A DNA stretch of 64,000 nt from Leptolyngbya sp. KIOST-1 (GCF_000763385.1 NZ_JQFA01000002.1:992001-1056000); one strand, 5' to 3'. Counted from the first letter of the stretch, positions 16,431 through 24,859 are shown. Notes: generated by a model not told the origin, from the letters alone. Translations and numbers: made by a program.

Positions 16431-17729
16431 ATGACACTTGCAAAGCGCGGACTGATCCTGGGTGCAACCGCCGTCGCTGTGGCTGCGGTAACCGTAACCG
16501 GCGCCGGGATTCACCTGTCCCAGAGCAAAGCTTTCTTTGAAGAGAGCCCCAAGGAACTAATTGATCAAGTTTGGCAGCTGATTGACCGAAACTTCGTCGA
16601 TGCCACCTTTAACCAGGTGGACTGGGATGCGGTGCGCACCGAGTACCTGGGTCGAAACTACAGCAGTCAGGAGGAAGCCCACGGGGCAATCCGCGAGATG
16701 CTGGAGAAGCTGGAGGATCCCTACACCCGCTTCATGAATCCAGAAGAGTTCCGCAGCATGCAGATCGACACCTCCGGCGAGCTGACCGGGGTCGGTATTC
16801 AAATTTCCCAGGACGACGAAACCAAGGACATCGTGGTCGTCGCCCCGATCGAAGATACCCCGGCTTTTGATGCAGGTATTCGCTCCCAGGACGTGATTTT
16901 GGCCATCGACGGCGAGTCGACCGAGGGCATGGAGCTCAATGACGCCGTCAGCCGCATTCGTGGCCCGGTGGGGTCCTCGGTGACACTCACCATTCGCCGG
17001 GGCGAGCAGGAGCTAGAGGTGCCGATCACTCGGGCCCGCATTGAGATTCACCCGGTGCGCTACAACGTGCAGACTGGCCCAGAGGGGCCGGTAGGCTACA
17101 TTCGGCTTACCCAGTTCAGCGCCAATGCCGCCACCGAGATGGCCGACGCCATCAAGAGCCTTGAGGGCCAGGGGGTGACAGGCTACATCCTCGACTTGCG
17201 CTCTAACCCCGGCGGCTTGCTGTACTCCAGCATCGACATTGCCCGCATGTGGCTGGACAACGGCGTGATTGTCTCCACCGTCAATCGCCAGGGGGTGGTC
17301 GACGAAGAAACCGCCAACAGCCGCTCCCTCACCAACAAGCCTCTGGTGGTGCTGGTGGATGGCGGCTCGGCCAGCGCCAGCGAAATTTTGTCGGGGGCGC
17401 TGCGCGACAACGAGCGGGCTGTGCTGGTGGGCACCCGCACCTTTGGTAAAGGGTTGGTGCAGTCGGTGCGCAGCCTGGGCGATGGCTCTGGGGTCGCCAT
17501 TACCGTGGCCAGGTACCTCACCCCCAACGGCACCGATATCAACAAAAACGGCATCAGCCCCGACATCTCGGTGGAGCTGACGGAAGAGCAGCAGGAACAG
17601 CTCTCAACCAACCGTGAATCGATCGGAACCGAGGCCGACCCTCAGTTTGCCCAGGCGCTGCAGGCGTTGAGTACCGAAATTCGCGAGGCCCGCAGCCGAG
17701 AAAATGTGACCACCGCACCGGCCAACTGA
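16431..17729 (+). CDS. ctpB: Carboxyl-terminal processing protease (S41 family)
   Basis: 432 residues. An N-terminal hydrophobic export signal is followed by a helical segment, a PDZ domain (about 100-185, with TGVGIQISQD and DAGIRSQDVILAIDGE) and the S41 protease core. The catalytic Ser lies in DGGSASASEILSGAL and the Lys in TFGKGLVQSV; YILDLRSNPGGLL is the family signature. In cyanobacteria CtpA matures PSII protein D1, while CtpB/CtpC have other lumenal or periplasmic targets. I cannot separate these with certainty, so the symbol is tentative. Located in the thylakoid lumen or periplasm. It ends against a bidirectional terminator. Confidence 0.85.
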   Translation: MTLAKRGLILGATAVAVAAVTVTGAGIHLSQSKAFFEESPKELIDQVWQLIDRNFVDATFNQVDWDAVRTEYLGRNYSSQEEAHGAIREMLEKLEDPYTRFMNPEEFRSMQIDTSGELTGVGIQISQDDETKDIVVVAPIEDTPAFDAGIRSQDVILAIDGESTEGMELNDAVSRIRGPVGSSVTLTIRRGEQELEVPITRARIEIHPVRYNVQTGPEGPVGYIRLTQFSANAATEMADAIKSLEGQGVTGYILDLRSNPGGLLYSSIDIARMWLDNGVIVSTVNRQGVVDEETANSRSLTNKPLVVLVDGGSASASEILSGALRDNERAVLVGTRTFGKGLVQSVRSLGDGSGVAITVARYLTPNGTDINKNGISPDISVELTEEQQEQLSTNRESIGTEADPQFAQALQALSTEIREARSRENVTTAPAN

Positions 17730-17769
17730 CCGCACCAAAAACCCCTCGCGGAGCTGACGACTCAACGTA

Positions 17770-17798
17770 AACGGTCTGGGCTACGGCTCAGACCGTTT
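17770..17798. terminator. Bidirectional terminator between ctp and LapA-domain gene
   Basis: AACGGTCTG, a 10-nt loop, then CAGACCGTT followed by TT. It overlaps the stop of the leftward gene and follows the rightward protease gene. Confidence 0.65.
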
Positions 17799-18017
17799 GC
17801 GTCCAGACCGGAGCGGATTGCCCCCCAGCACCAGCAACACCAGGGCAGCGGTCACCATACCCGCCGCCGCACAGAAGGCCAGCAGCACCCCAAAGGGAAT
17901 GGCAATCGACTGCAGATTGAGCAGCTGAATGGAGACCGGGGTGGCATTTTGGACGGCGATGACGGCGATCGCGACCACCCAAAGGGCGGGCACCAGAGCA
18001 AAGACGAGTCTAATCAT
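17781..18017 (-). CDS. LapA-domain (DUF1049) small membrane protein
   Basis: 78 residues with two hydrophobic helices. Motif VIAVQNATPVSIQLLNLQSIAIPFGV is cut short here as AVIAVQNATPVSIQLLNLQ, the family hallmark; helix two is followed by a basic tail (GGNPLRSGRKRSEP). LapA proteins in proteobacteria assist lipopolysaccharide assembly, but the role in cyanobacteria is unknown. It lies divergent to rplI with about 100 bp between. Confidence 0.8.
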   Translation of the reverse strand: MIRLVFALVPALWVVAIAVIAVQNATPVSIQLLNLQSIAIPFGVLLAFCAAAGMVTAALVLLVLGGNPLRSGRKRSEP

Positions 18018-18123
18018 GGGCAGGGCCTGCCAGAGGCGAGAAACAGCGGGTTGTCGAGGGTAAGGGTTGCCAAGACACGGGGGCGTTGGGTAGTATAGTC
18101 AACTGGGCTATACGAGAAGAATC

Positions 18124-18582
18124 ATGGCAAAACGGGTACAGGTAGTTCTGACGGAAGATGTTCGCAAGCTGGGCTATAACGGCGACCTGGTGGAGGTAGC
18201 CCCCGGCTACGCACGTAATTATCTTATCCCTAACGGGAAGGCGGTGCGCACCACCCCCGGTGTGCTGAAGCAGGTGGAGCGTCGGCGCGAGGCGCAGAAG
18301 CAGCGGCTGCTGGAAATTAAGCAGGAGGCCGAAGCCACCAAGACGGCGCTGTCCACCATTGGTATGTTCACGATTGAGAAGCCCGTGGGCGAAAATGAGG
18401 CCATCTTTGGTACGGTCACCGCCGCCGATGTGGCCGACGTGATCAAGTCGCTGTCGGGCAAAGAGGTCGATCGCCGGGATATTTCGGTGCCCGACATCAA
18501 CAAGCTGGGCGAGTACCAGGCCGAGGTGAAGCTGCACCCCGAAGTCACCGCTACGGTCAACCTGCGGGTAATTGCCGAATAG
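18124..18582 (+). CDS. rplI: 50S ribosomal protein L9
   Basis: 152 residues. The N-terminal RNA-binding domain shows the L9 signature ([19 protein letters not shown]), followed by the long connecting helix and a C-terminal domain ending NLRVIAE. Normal length. It binds 23S rRNA near the L1 stalk. A small dyad, GTATAG/CTATAC (18093-18113), sits in the leader just before the start. A strong terminator follows. Confidence 0.97.
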   Translation: MAKRVQVVLTEDVRKLGYNGDLVEVAPGYARNYLIPNGKAVRTTPGVLKQVERRREAQKQRLLEIKQEAEATKTALSTIGMFTIEKPVGENEAIFGTVTAADVADVIKSLSGKEVDRRDISVPDINKLGEYQAEVKLHPEVTATVNLRVIAE

Positions 18583-18617
18583 CCAGCGGACGAGTAACTG
18601 TACTAGCGCTATTGGGC

Positions 18618-18650
18618 AGGCTGTTCCCTGAACGTGGGGGACAGCCTTTT
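18618..18650 (+). terminator. Rho-independent terminator of rplI
   Basis: AGGCTGTTCCC pairs with GGGGGACAGCCT (one G-T pair), followed by TTTT. Confidence 0.85.
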
Positions 18651-19000
18651 GCTATCTTGTAGGGCTACCCTAGACCCCGGTGCCCAGGCCCGCTCGACAT
18701 ACTGGGGCGGCAATGCTTTGCCCTTCGCAGTAGGAAAGGTCGGGCTGGTGGGGCGATCGCCGTAGCCCGACTCGGTGAGGCCATAGATATTGAGCTGCTC
18801 CTGGCAATAGATCCACACCTCTGGCACCGCCAGCAGTTGATACACCTCCAGTTCCGTCAAGGAGGCGAGACGACATCGTCGCGACGGCTGGCTAGCAGGG
18901 TCTCGTAGTCGTCCCAGATTTGGCAGTAGAGGGTGATGCTGCTGGGGTGGGAGGATGGTGCGATCGTAGGCAAGATGAAGGCGCTTAGGGTTTTTGATGG
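18651..19000 (-). pseudogene. Uma2-family (PD-(D/E)XK-like) gene remnant, frameshifted
   Basis: One frame reads LYCQIWDDYETLLASRRDDV, then a shift of frame near 18865 continues TELEVYQLLAVPEVWIY and YGLTESGYGDRPTSPTFPT, ending near VERAW. This is the sequence style of Uma2 proteins, which are abundant in cyanobacteria and have a restriction-endonuclease-like fold. The N-terminal catalytic part is missing and the frame is broken. It directly follows the leftmost attC-like site and could be the last, decayed cassette. Confidence 0.5.
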
Positions 19001-19019
19001 GACGTGCCTGTAACTTAAC

Positions 19020-19106
19020 AGCTAACGGTTCCAATCACCGGACACCAATATTCTTTTCAGTTCACTGATCAGTTTACTTTGTTCCGGTGCATTGGAATTG
19101 TTATAC
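19020..19106 (-). other. attC-like site 1
   Basis: R' box GTTAGCT (minus strand) at 19020-19026 and R'' GTATAAC at 19100-19106. Inner arms TTCCAATCACCGGA (19029-19042) and TCCGGTGCATTGGAA (19083-19097) pair perfectly except for unpaired C19090 (G on the minus strand). R'' supplies the stop codon of the gene at 19101-19970. Confidence 0.8.
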
Positions 19107-19970
19107 CGCACTCGTCGGAACAAAGCTAAATAAATCAATTAAATCTTGTGGCAGTAACGACTGAGCCTCTTGTGTACCATTCTCCATGACGACTATGACA
19201 GCTAGAGCCGCTAAGTATGTCTGAACCAAATGTGATCCGATTGAACACAATGCCATAAAGTTCACAAGATCTATTTCATGTTCGACAGGTGGCTTTCCAT
19301 CGACATACCTTACTTTATTTGCATTAGAATCAAGCCATATGGTTTCATGCGCTATTGCATTTCGCAGCTTCGGTTGTGCTAAACGAAAGATTAGATAGAA
19401 TGCACCATCATCTCCACTCGTGAGATCCTTAAACTGATTTATTTTGTTTGAATATGCGACAGAAAATACAGATATATTAACTAATTTCGAGTTTGCTGTA
19501 CGCCATAAAATGATCAAATAAGGAAGTAAACCATTAAGAAATTCATTATAGGCTTGAAATTGTTTACAAGCTTGCTGCCAGACCAATAACTTGTTTTCTG
19601 ATTTTGCAACTTCACGAAATGCTAAGCAAGCATTACTTAAAGAACACCATTTTGGCAATAAACAAGACTCTTGTACGCCAGGATAATCATCAATGAAGCT
19701 GTTTATTATGCTAAGAGCAATATCAGAATCAACTCGCTTGGCTTCTCGATATACAATTATGATTAGCTTGAGAAACATTTCTCGGATTTCAGCAAACTCC
19801 TGATTCTCTATGGTTTTTTGGCGATAATCATGGATCACCTTTAAGAAAATTGCAATACCTTTAGGCAAAGAGGCGTATTCAGCTTGTGATGCTTTAATCT
19901 CATCACCAAATGCACCATCCTCTGCCATGTGTGAAAACTGCTCTAGTAGTTGCTTGCGTGATTGTTTCAT
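19101..19970 (-). CDS. Cassette protein with HEPN-like motif, unknown function
   Basis: 289 residues, mostly helical, with visibly lower GC than the flanking genes. I recognise no named family. The segment QPKLRNAIAHETIWLD contains an R-x4-H motif in the context (RNxxxH) typical of HEPN-fold proteins, many of which are RNases in toxin or defence systems. The preceding 200 residues look like a helical bundle. The TAA stop is the TAA of attC site 1, and the promoter side is attC site 2, so the gene fills its cassette. Its next neighbour upstream is the pentapeptide protein. Function is inferred only as possible RNA cleavage or sensing. Confidence 0.65.
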   Translation of the reverse strand: MKQSRKQLLEQFSHMAEDGAFGDEIKASQAEYASLPKGIAIFLKVIHDYRQKTIENQEFAEIREMFLKLIIIVYREAKRVDSDIALSIINSFIDDYPGVQESCLLPKWCSLSNACLAFREVAKSENKLLVWQQACKQFQAYNEFLNGLLPYLIILWRTANSKLVNISVFSVAYSNKINQFKDLTSGDDGAFYLIFRLAQPKLRNAIAHETIWLDSNANKVRYVDGKPPVEHEIDLVNFMALCSIGSHLVQTYLAALAVIVVMENGTQEAQSLLPQDLIDLFSFVPTSAV

Positions 19971-20048
19971 TAAAGAATTAACTGAGGTGAGAGTAAGCGT
20001 GAAAACGCAAGCCTAGGTTGGAGCAACTTGTTTTTGCCAGGTTAGTCG

Positions 20049-20134
20049 GTATAACGTTCCTGGTCAGCGGTTGCCGACATCTTTACAACACAACAAGCAA
20101 TTTTGATCAATCCGCTGCACCAGGGTTGTTATGC
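20049..20134 (-). other. attC-like site 2
   Basis: R' GTTATAC (minus) at 20049-20055 and R'' GCATAAC at 20128-20134. Arms CCTGGTCAGCGG (20059-20070) and CCGCTGCACCAGG (20112-20124) pair fully apart from extra C20118. The arm sequence differs from the other sites while pairing is kept. Confidence 0.8.
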
Positions 20135-20154
20135 GGCGTACTTAGATAGCTAAT

Positions 20155-22167
20155 TTAGGGTAACGGAATACCTGCTGAGCGAATAGCAAGCTTAACAGCC
20201 CCTTTAACAACATCGCTTACTGTTGCACTTCCCAATGACTGCCCCCATTTCAGCAACTTATCCTTCATTGTTGGATCTTTTTTAGCCACAGTTGCTATCT
20301 CATTAGCCACGTTCTCTTGTGCGACATCGACCGTTACGCCTTGCTTTTGTAGCTGTTCGATTAAGTCCTGAATTTGAGATGCTGCTTGAGCCAAGTCTTG
20401 ACTCATATTAATGAAGTCGCCCTCAACATAAGTTCCAGAATTGGACTCAATGTAGTTTCCACCACCTGTATTAATAATTCTAGAGTTTTCTTTCTGAGCC
20501 ATTGTCTTTATTACCTCCAAGGATTCTTTCTGGTTTTCAGCTAGTACCTGGATTATAGGTGGAAACTCTGAACTTTTTTGTCGCTCATGCGCTATTTGCT
20601 CACGGTAAAAAGTTAATTGCTCATCCTGAAGGTTAATTCTTTCTTGCATTAATGAAAGTTTCGTATATAACTCCTTGTGTTCTTCCTCAAGAGCTAACTT
20701 ATTGATTTCAGGTGCAACTTCTAATCGGATAATAAAAGCATCGCCTGATTTCTTTTCAACCGCCTGAATAGATATCTTCTCGCCGTATTTTTTCCTTAAT
20801 TCTTGAAAAGATTGAAGGAAAGCCTGCCAGTCAATTCCATCAATAAAAATGAGATCAAGTGTCTCTATTGCTTTTTGAAATAAGGCTGTAAATTCCCCGG
20901 CAGCAAACTTACCACTTCTAGGACGGCGTTCCTTTTGACCACCCTTCTTATATACGTAGTCGCAAACCACTCCATCTAATTTAGTCTCCTGATTGATGCT
21001 CCAATCTTCTAAACATGCGCCAGTAAATCTTGCCTCACTAAAATTAGCTTCTACTGCTTGTACGCGAGTTAAGTTAGCTTGTTCTAAACATGCCTTAGAT
21101 AAATCTGCTCTTACAAGATTGGCTTCTCCAAGATAGGCTTGACGCAGATCGGCTTCCCTTAAATTAGCTCTAAAAAGCTTTGCCCTAAACAAATATGCTT
21201 CTGAAAGACATGCTCTCGAAAGATCTGCTCCTTTAATATCAACCGTTAATAAGTTTCCACTGATATCCCACCCTGAAAGATCTGCGTTGCTAAGTTGAGC
21301 AGATCTTAGATTAGCCTCTCTTAGATCTGTTTCGAGTAAGTTTGCTCCATTTAAGTCAGCACTGTGTAAGTTTGTTTTATGTAATTTTGCACCTCTAAAA
21401 TTTACCCCACTGAGATTAGCTTCACTAAGATTAGATCCGCTTAAATCAACATGACTGAGATCTGATTTGCTAAGGTTTACTCCTCTAAGATCTAGTCCGC
21501 ATAATTGTTTGACTTTTGCCCCCTCATTAACAATTTTCCAAACAAAAAGCCACTTCTGTTCTAAATAGGTTGACAAGTCAATTTGAGTTTTATGCAAGAA
21601 TGCTCCACTTAAATCTGAATGCTTTAAGTTGGCCCCACATAAATTAGCGTTTCTGAGATCAGCTTTGTGAAGATTTGAAGCAATAATAATAGCTTCATTG
21701 AGGTGAGCATGTTCAAGCTTAGCTGAACTTAAATTACTACAAATTAAATCAACTTTGCTTAAGTTAGCTTGGCTAAGTTCAGCACCTTGAAGATCGGCTC
21801 CTCTTAACCTTACCCGACTCAGATCGACATTTGCCAAATTAGAACAACTAAGTATAGCTTCCTCTAAATTTGCGTTGCCAAAAACAGTTGACTGCAAATT
21901 AATACCACTTAAACTAGCACGATGTAGATTAGCATTATCAAGAACGGCTTCATCAAGAACCGCTCGGTTGATGTTTGCACCACTTAAGTTAGCTCCACTA
22001 AAATTCACGTTTCGAAGATCGCTTTCGGAGAGAAAAGCGCCTTGGAGATTAATCCTACTAAGATTTGCATTGCTAAGATCTGGCTTGACAGACCAATTTT
22101 CTTTTCTCCAAAGGTTCCAACTGTCAGTTCCCTTTGAAAGCTGAGATAGATGTTCTTCGTGAGCCAA
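20155..22167 (-). CDS. Large pentapeptide-repeat protein with coiled-coil and conserved C-terminal tail
   Basis: 670 residues. About 30-400 are pentapeptide repeats of A(N/D)LSxA type (DLSNANLSRINLQGAFLSES...) that fold as a right-handed quadrilateral beta-helix. The run is interrupted near 210-235 by a non-repeat segment. Next come a small domain around GIDWQAFLQSFQELRKKYG, a coiled coil (KLSLMQERINLQDEQLTFYR) and a tail containing GTYVEGDFINMSQDL and ending VKLAIRSAGIPLP. I have seen this tail attached to several cyanobacterial signalling or conflict-type proteins, which suggests a docking module. Partner and activity are unknown. The stop lies 20 bp before attC site 2. Confidence 0.85.
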   Translation of the reverse strand: MAHEEHLSQLSKGTDSWNLWRKENWSVKPDLSNANLSRINLQGAFLSESDLRNVNFSGANLSGANINRAVLDEAVLDNANLHRASLSGINLQSTVFGNANLEEAILSCSNLANVDLSRVRLRGADLQGAELSQANLSKVDLICSNLSSAKLEHAHLNEAIIIASNLHKADLRNANLCGANLKHSDLSGAFLHKTQIDLSTYLEQKWLFVWKIVNEGAKVKQLCGLDLRGVNLSKSDLSHVDLSGSNLSEANLSGVNFRGAKLHKTNLHSADLNGANLLETDLREANLRSAQLSNADLSGWDISGNLLTVDIKGADLSRACLSEAYLFRAKLFRANLREADLRQAYLGEANLVRADLSKACLEQANLTRVQAVEANFSEARFTGACLEDWSINQETKLDGVVCDYVYKKGGQKERRPRSGKFAAGEFTALFQKAIETLDLIFIDGIDWQAFLQSFQELRKKYGEKISIQAVEKKSGDAFIIRLEVAPEINKLALEEEHKELYTKLSLMQERINLQDEQLTFYREQIAHERQKSSEFPPIIQVLAENQKESLEVIKTMAQKENSRIINTGGGNYIESNSGTYVEGDFINMSQDLAQAASQIQDLIEQLQKQGVTVDVAQENVANEIATVAKKDPTMKDKLLKWGQSLGSATVSDVVKGAVKLAIRSAGIPLP

Positions 22168-22360
22168 CTTTGCTTACCCCAGAAAATTGTCTTCTTGTTA
22201 GTGGATTAAGAAAGTGTACATATAAACTTCAAATGCAAACAGTCTAGGTGTTTTTGAGGCCTCATTAACTCTAAATTATTAGGATCATTGATAGCGATTT
22301 TAACAGTATTACCATGTTTACTAGGTTTTGGTGGAACAGCCCAAGCCAAGAACTAGAGCC

Positions 22361-22447
22361 GCATAACGTTCCCAATCACCCGCCGCAAATATCTTCGAAC
22401 GCTCACAGACAACCTTTCATCGGTCGGGTGCATTGGGGTTGTTATGC
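22361..22447 (-). other. attC-like site 3
   Basis: R' GTTATGC (minus) at 22361-22367 and R'' GCATAAC at 22441-22447. Arms CCCAATCACCCG (22371-22382) and CGGGTGCATTGGG (22425-22437) pair perfectly except for extra C22431. Confidence 0.8.
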
Positions 22448-22454
22448 CGCCGTG

Positions 22455-22796
22455 CTAATCCCCACTAATCTCTACTAATTTTTCACCAGAACGTAGCAAC
22501 TCTAGTGTTTTTGGTAGAACTGAACTCAATATCTCCCTTAGCTTCGCATTTGAGGTATTGCCGCAAGTCAACCAGATGATTTGTGGTGGTGATCCCCATC
22601 GCTCAACTAAATCTACGAAATCACTATCTTTCGTCATGAAAATTACTCCTTGAGCCTTTGCAGCCTCAAAGATTTCAGGGTCTTCTGCATCTCGCAGACC
22701 AAGATCCCGTAATGCCAACGCTGTAACCCCAAAAGTATTTGTGATCCAGATTGCTATTGCCGGAGACAGATGTGCATCGATCCAAATAGTTGTCAT
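22455..22796 (-). CDS. DUF5615 PIN-like toxin candidate
   Basis: 113 residues of the DUF5615/Mut7-C PIN-like family: IWIDAHLSPAIAIWI supplies the first acidic residue, LRDAEDPEIFEAAKAQG the next and FMTKDSDFVDLV the characteristic acidic motif. Such proteins are predicted RNases. Its ATG overlaps the TGA of the DUF433 gene by 4 bp (ATGA), the usual antitoxin-toxin order. The pair is a probable type II toxin-antitoxin module carried in a cassette. It ends 7 bp before attC site 3. Confidence 0.85.
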   Translation of the reverse strand: MTTIWIDAHLSPAIAIWITNTFGVTALALRDLGLRDAEDPEIFEAAKAQGVIFMTKDSDFVDLVERWGSPPQIIWLTCGNTSNAKLREILSSVLPKTLELLRSGEKLVEISGD

Positions 22797-23017
22797 GCCA
22801 CCAATATAGGATGGTTCAATTTACGTGCTGCATATGTTAAAGAGGCTCGTATATCATCCATTTCTAAATCTGGCAAGTCTTCTAAAATCTCATCAGCACT
22901 TAAGCCTGCTGCGAATAAATCCAGAACATCAGACACTCGAATTCTCATCCCACGAATACAGGGACGACCACCACATTGCTTGGGATTTACTGTAATTCGT
23001 TCAAGTAGTTTTGACAT
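22793..23017 (-). CDS. DUF433 antitoxin candidate
   Basis: 74 residues from ATG 23017 (MSKLLERITVNPKQCGG). The DUF433 signatures GGRPCIRGMRIRVSDVLDL and the helix-turn-helix-like AGLSADEILEDLPDLEMDDI are complete. DUF433 proteins are DNA-binding antitoxins that neutralise and autoregulate with PIN-like partners. Translationally coupled to DUF5615 by ATGA. It starts 27 bp after the HerA-NurA chimera stop, so the three genes may be co-transcribed. Confidence 0.85.
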   Translation of the reverse strand: MSKLLERITVNPKQCGGRPCIRGMRIRVSDVLDLFAAGLSADEILEDLPDLEMDDIRASLTYAARKLNHPILVA

Positions 23018-23044
23018 TTGAAGAAGCCTCCATAAAATCAGCAT

Positions 23045-24217
23045 CTATCGAAAAGTCCGCTCATTCATTTCCTCAAAAAACAACTCCTCACTTTGAGTTG
23101 CCATCCGTAACGCTATGCGGTCTTGTAAAATTCTTGAATTAAAGTTTCTACGAACCTCTTCATCTACACGATTAAGCAAAAATGGTATTTCGTGCCCAGC
23201 GTGATTCATCTGACAGTCAGCAGTCATAATGCGAAGCATATTTTCTAGATGGTCTTCATGTACTTCAAAACCAAATACTTTATTTCTAGGCTTGAAAATA
23301 CCTCTTAAAACGCGAGTTGCAGCGCCGTTCAGAAAGGAAGATAATGTTCCCCTGGAACTCTCGCCCTGATTTCTGTTAGGAGCATTGCTATTTGAAAAGT
23401 GATCGTAAAGCGTTTCTATGATAAAGAGTTCTCCTGTTCTTAAGGCACGGGCGAAGGTTGAAAAGACCACATTTGCCTTAATATTTTTCATAACTCCGAT
23501 GCATTGCTTGCCACTGGCGAATAGGCTTTCATAAAGATCTACACCTTCCTGTGTAGCTACAAGCCACTCATATACCAGCGTTCCATCAAAAAATATGTAA
23601 GGTTCCTCAAGCTCCAATCCGTGCCTAACCTCAAAGTATCTAAGATAAGCTGTTGAGGAAATACCAAAGAGAGCTTGTTCTACAAGGTTTGCCGAGACAT
23701 TAGATTTGCCTGATCCTGTTCCCCCAGAAACCATAATGTGATAGTTAAACTTGAGAGCATCAATGCATAAAGGAACACCTGCTGCATTAAGAAGCTCGCC
23801 CACAACATTAGAACTGCCATCTTCGCGATCAAATCTTTGAGGAATTCCAATCACTCTGCTGGTGTCTTCAATATTTAATCTGCTTACAACTGCTCCAGGC
23901 AAAGGGCGAAGGCGAGGAGTCAGCAATTGGCGACCATCGTATTGACCGAGGATGCCAATTTCAAAAACCTGAACAGATTCTACAGATTGAACCTCCGGAT
24001 GCTCTTGCATCAGCCTTAGACCATGTAAAATTGTTGGGTCAAGCCTGCTGCTATTGACAATTGAAATGTTGCGGTTTGGTTCAAGGATTTGACCAATCCA
24101 TGCCATTTCACCCTGATCAATCCGGACATAATCAAACAGTGCAAACCCTTCCTCTATGCTTGCCATCGCTTGAACGTGGGACAAGTCCCCACCAGTTCCA
24201 TCATGTAGGATGATCAT
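23045..24217 (-). CDS. HerA-like ATPase N-terminus fused in frame to NurA-like nuclease C-terminus
   Basis: 390 residues. The first 184 or so read as a HerA-type helicase: a beta-barrel N-terminus, then Walker A in YHIMVSGGTGSGKSNVSANL (about 158-177). Right after NLVEQAL, where HerA would continue with its own nucleotide-binding core, the sequence changes to RYFEVRHGLELEEPYIFFDG and later FNSRILQDRIALRMATQ, the style of a NurA nuclease with its acidic FFDG motif. Walker B and the HerA C-terminus are missing. I infer a deletion joining adjacent herA and nurA near 23665 without breaking the frame. The chimera may be inactive. It is the first gene of the cassette. Confidence 0.6.
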   Translation of the reverse strand: MIILHDGTGGDLSHVQAMASIEEGFALFDYVRIDQGEMAWIGQILEPNRNISIVNSSRLDPTILHGLRLMQEHPEVQSVESVQVFEIGILGQYDGRQLLTPRLRPLPGAVVSRLNIEDTSRVIGIPQRFDREDGSSNVVGELLNAAGVPLCIDALKFNYHIMVSGGTGSGKSNVSANLVEQALFGISSTAYLRYFEVRHGLELEEPYIFFDGTLVYEWLVATQEGVDLYESLFASGKQCIGVMKNIKANVVFSTFARALRTGELFIIETLYDHFSNSNAPNRNQGESSRGTLSSFLNGAATRVLRGIFKPRNKVFGFEVHEDHLENMLRIMTADCQMNHAGHEIPFLLNRVDEEVRRNFNSRILQDRIALRMATQSEELFFEEMNERTFR

Positions 24218-24531
24218 TCAGCATGCCTCTTGCGTAATCAGCGGTCTTACAGCGGTTCCCGGATGGATGAGGTACAGATTCAAATCTGAGATCCCTATAT
24301 GGCAAGGATTTCAGGGATTGTGCTGTACCTCACGGGATCAAGAAACGCTGTATATCCAGTTTGCCCATAACTCACTAGGATTGTCAGCCCTTGCCTGTCC
24401 GATCGCCCATTTAAATACAAAATATTTCCTTACAAGCCCTGATTATTGGGCTTCTTGGAATGCTGATTGCCCTGCCTGCAGCATCAAAGGACATTGAGCC
24501 GAAGCTACCGCCTTACCGATAACTGAAGGCG
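24218..24531. other. Cassette leader without gene
   Basis: About 310 bp between attC site 4 and the HerA-NurA start. No supported gene. It contains an imperfect inverted repeat at 24269-24331. Confidence 0.5.
24269..24331. repeat. Short inverted repeat, possible MITE or insertion-sequence remnant
   Basis: GAGGTACAG (24269-24277) and CTGTACCTC (24323-24331) enclose 45 bp, with weaker pairing inward (GATCCCT against AGGGATT). It looks like joined ends of a small mobile element. Confidence 0.45.
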
Positions 24532-24619
24532 ACATAACGTTCCGCTTTACCCGCCGCAGATAACCTCTCGATCCAAGGGAATAACCTCTTGGCGGTCGGG
24601 TGCAAGCGGGTTGTTATGC
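24532..24619 (-). other. attC-like site 4
   Basis: R' GTTATGT (minus) at 24532-24538 and R'' GCATAAC at 24613-24619. Arms CCGCTTTACCCG (24542-24553) and CGGGTGCAAGCGG (24597-24609) pair with one G-T pair and extra C24603. R'' contains the stop codon of the RHH antitoxin. Confidence 0.8.
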
Positions 24620-24859
24620 TGGCGGCAACTGGTCATGCAACTCTGGCTCAACATCAGCAACTTTGGCTAACACAGCCTCATATTTTGCTCGATCACCCCG
24701 GCTTGCGCGCTCCTGCAAATACCCTTCAGTCGTTAATGCTGAAATTTTCTCGGCAACTGCCAGGGCGATAAACTGATCAAGCGAAACCCCGTCCTGCGCT
24801 GCAAGGCTCTGCAAGCTTTTATATAAGGAGTCGGGTAGCTGGATGCTTAACGTGCTCAT
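24614..24859 (-). CDS. Ribbon-helix-helix antitoxin candidate
   Basis: 81 residues. The N-terminal beta-strand LSIQLPDSLYKSLQSLA and the two helices (DGVSLDQFIALAVAEKISAL) are a ribbon-helix-helix/CopG-type DNA-binding domain, and the tail would bind the toxin. Its ATG overlaps the upstream PIN gene by 4 bp, so here the toxin gene comes first. The TAA stop is the TAA inside R'' of attC site 4, so the cassette is trimmed to the last base. Confidence 0.85.
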   Translation of the reverse strand: MSTLSIQLPDSLYKSLQSLAAQDGVSLDQFIALAVAEKISALTTEGYLQERASRGDRAKYEAVLAKVADVEPELHDQLPPA

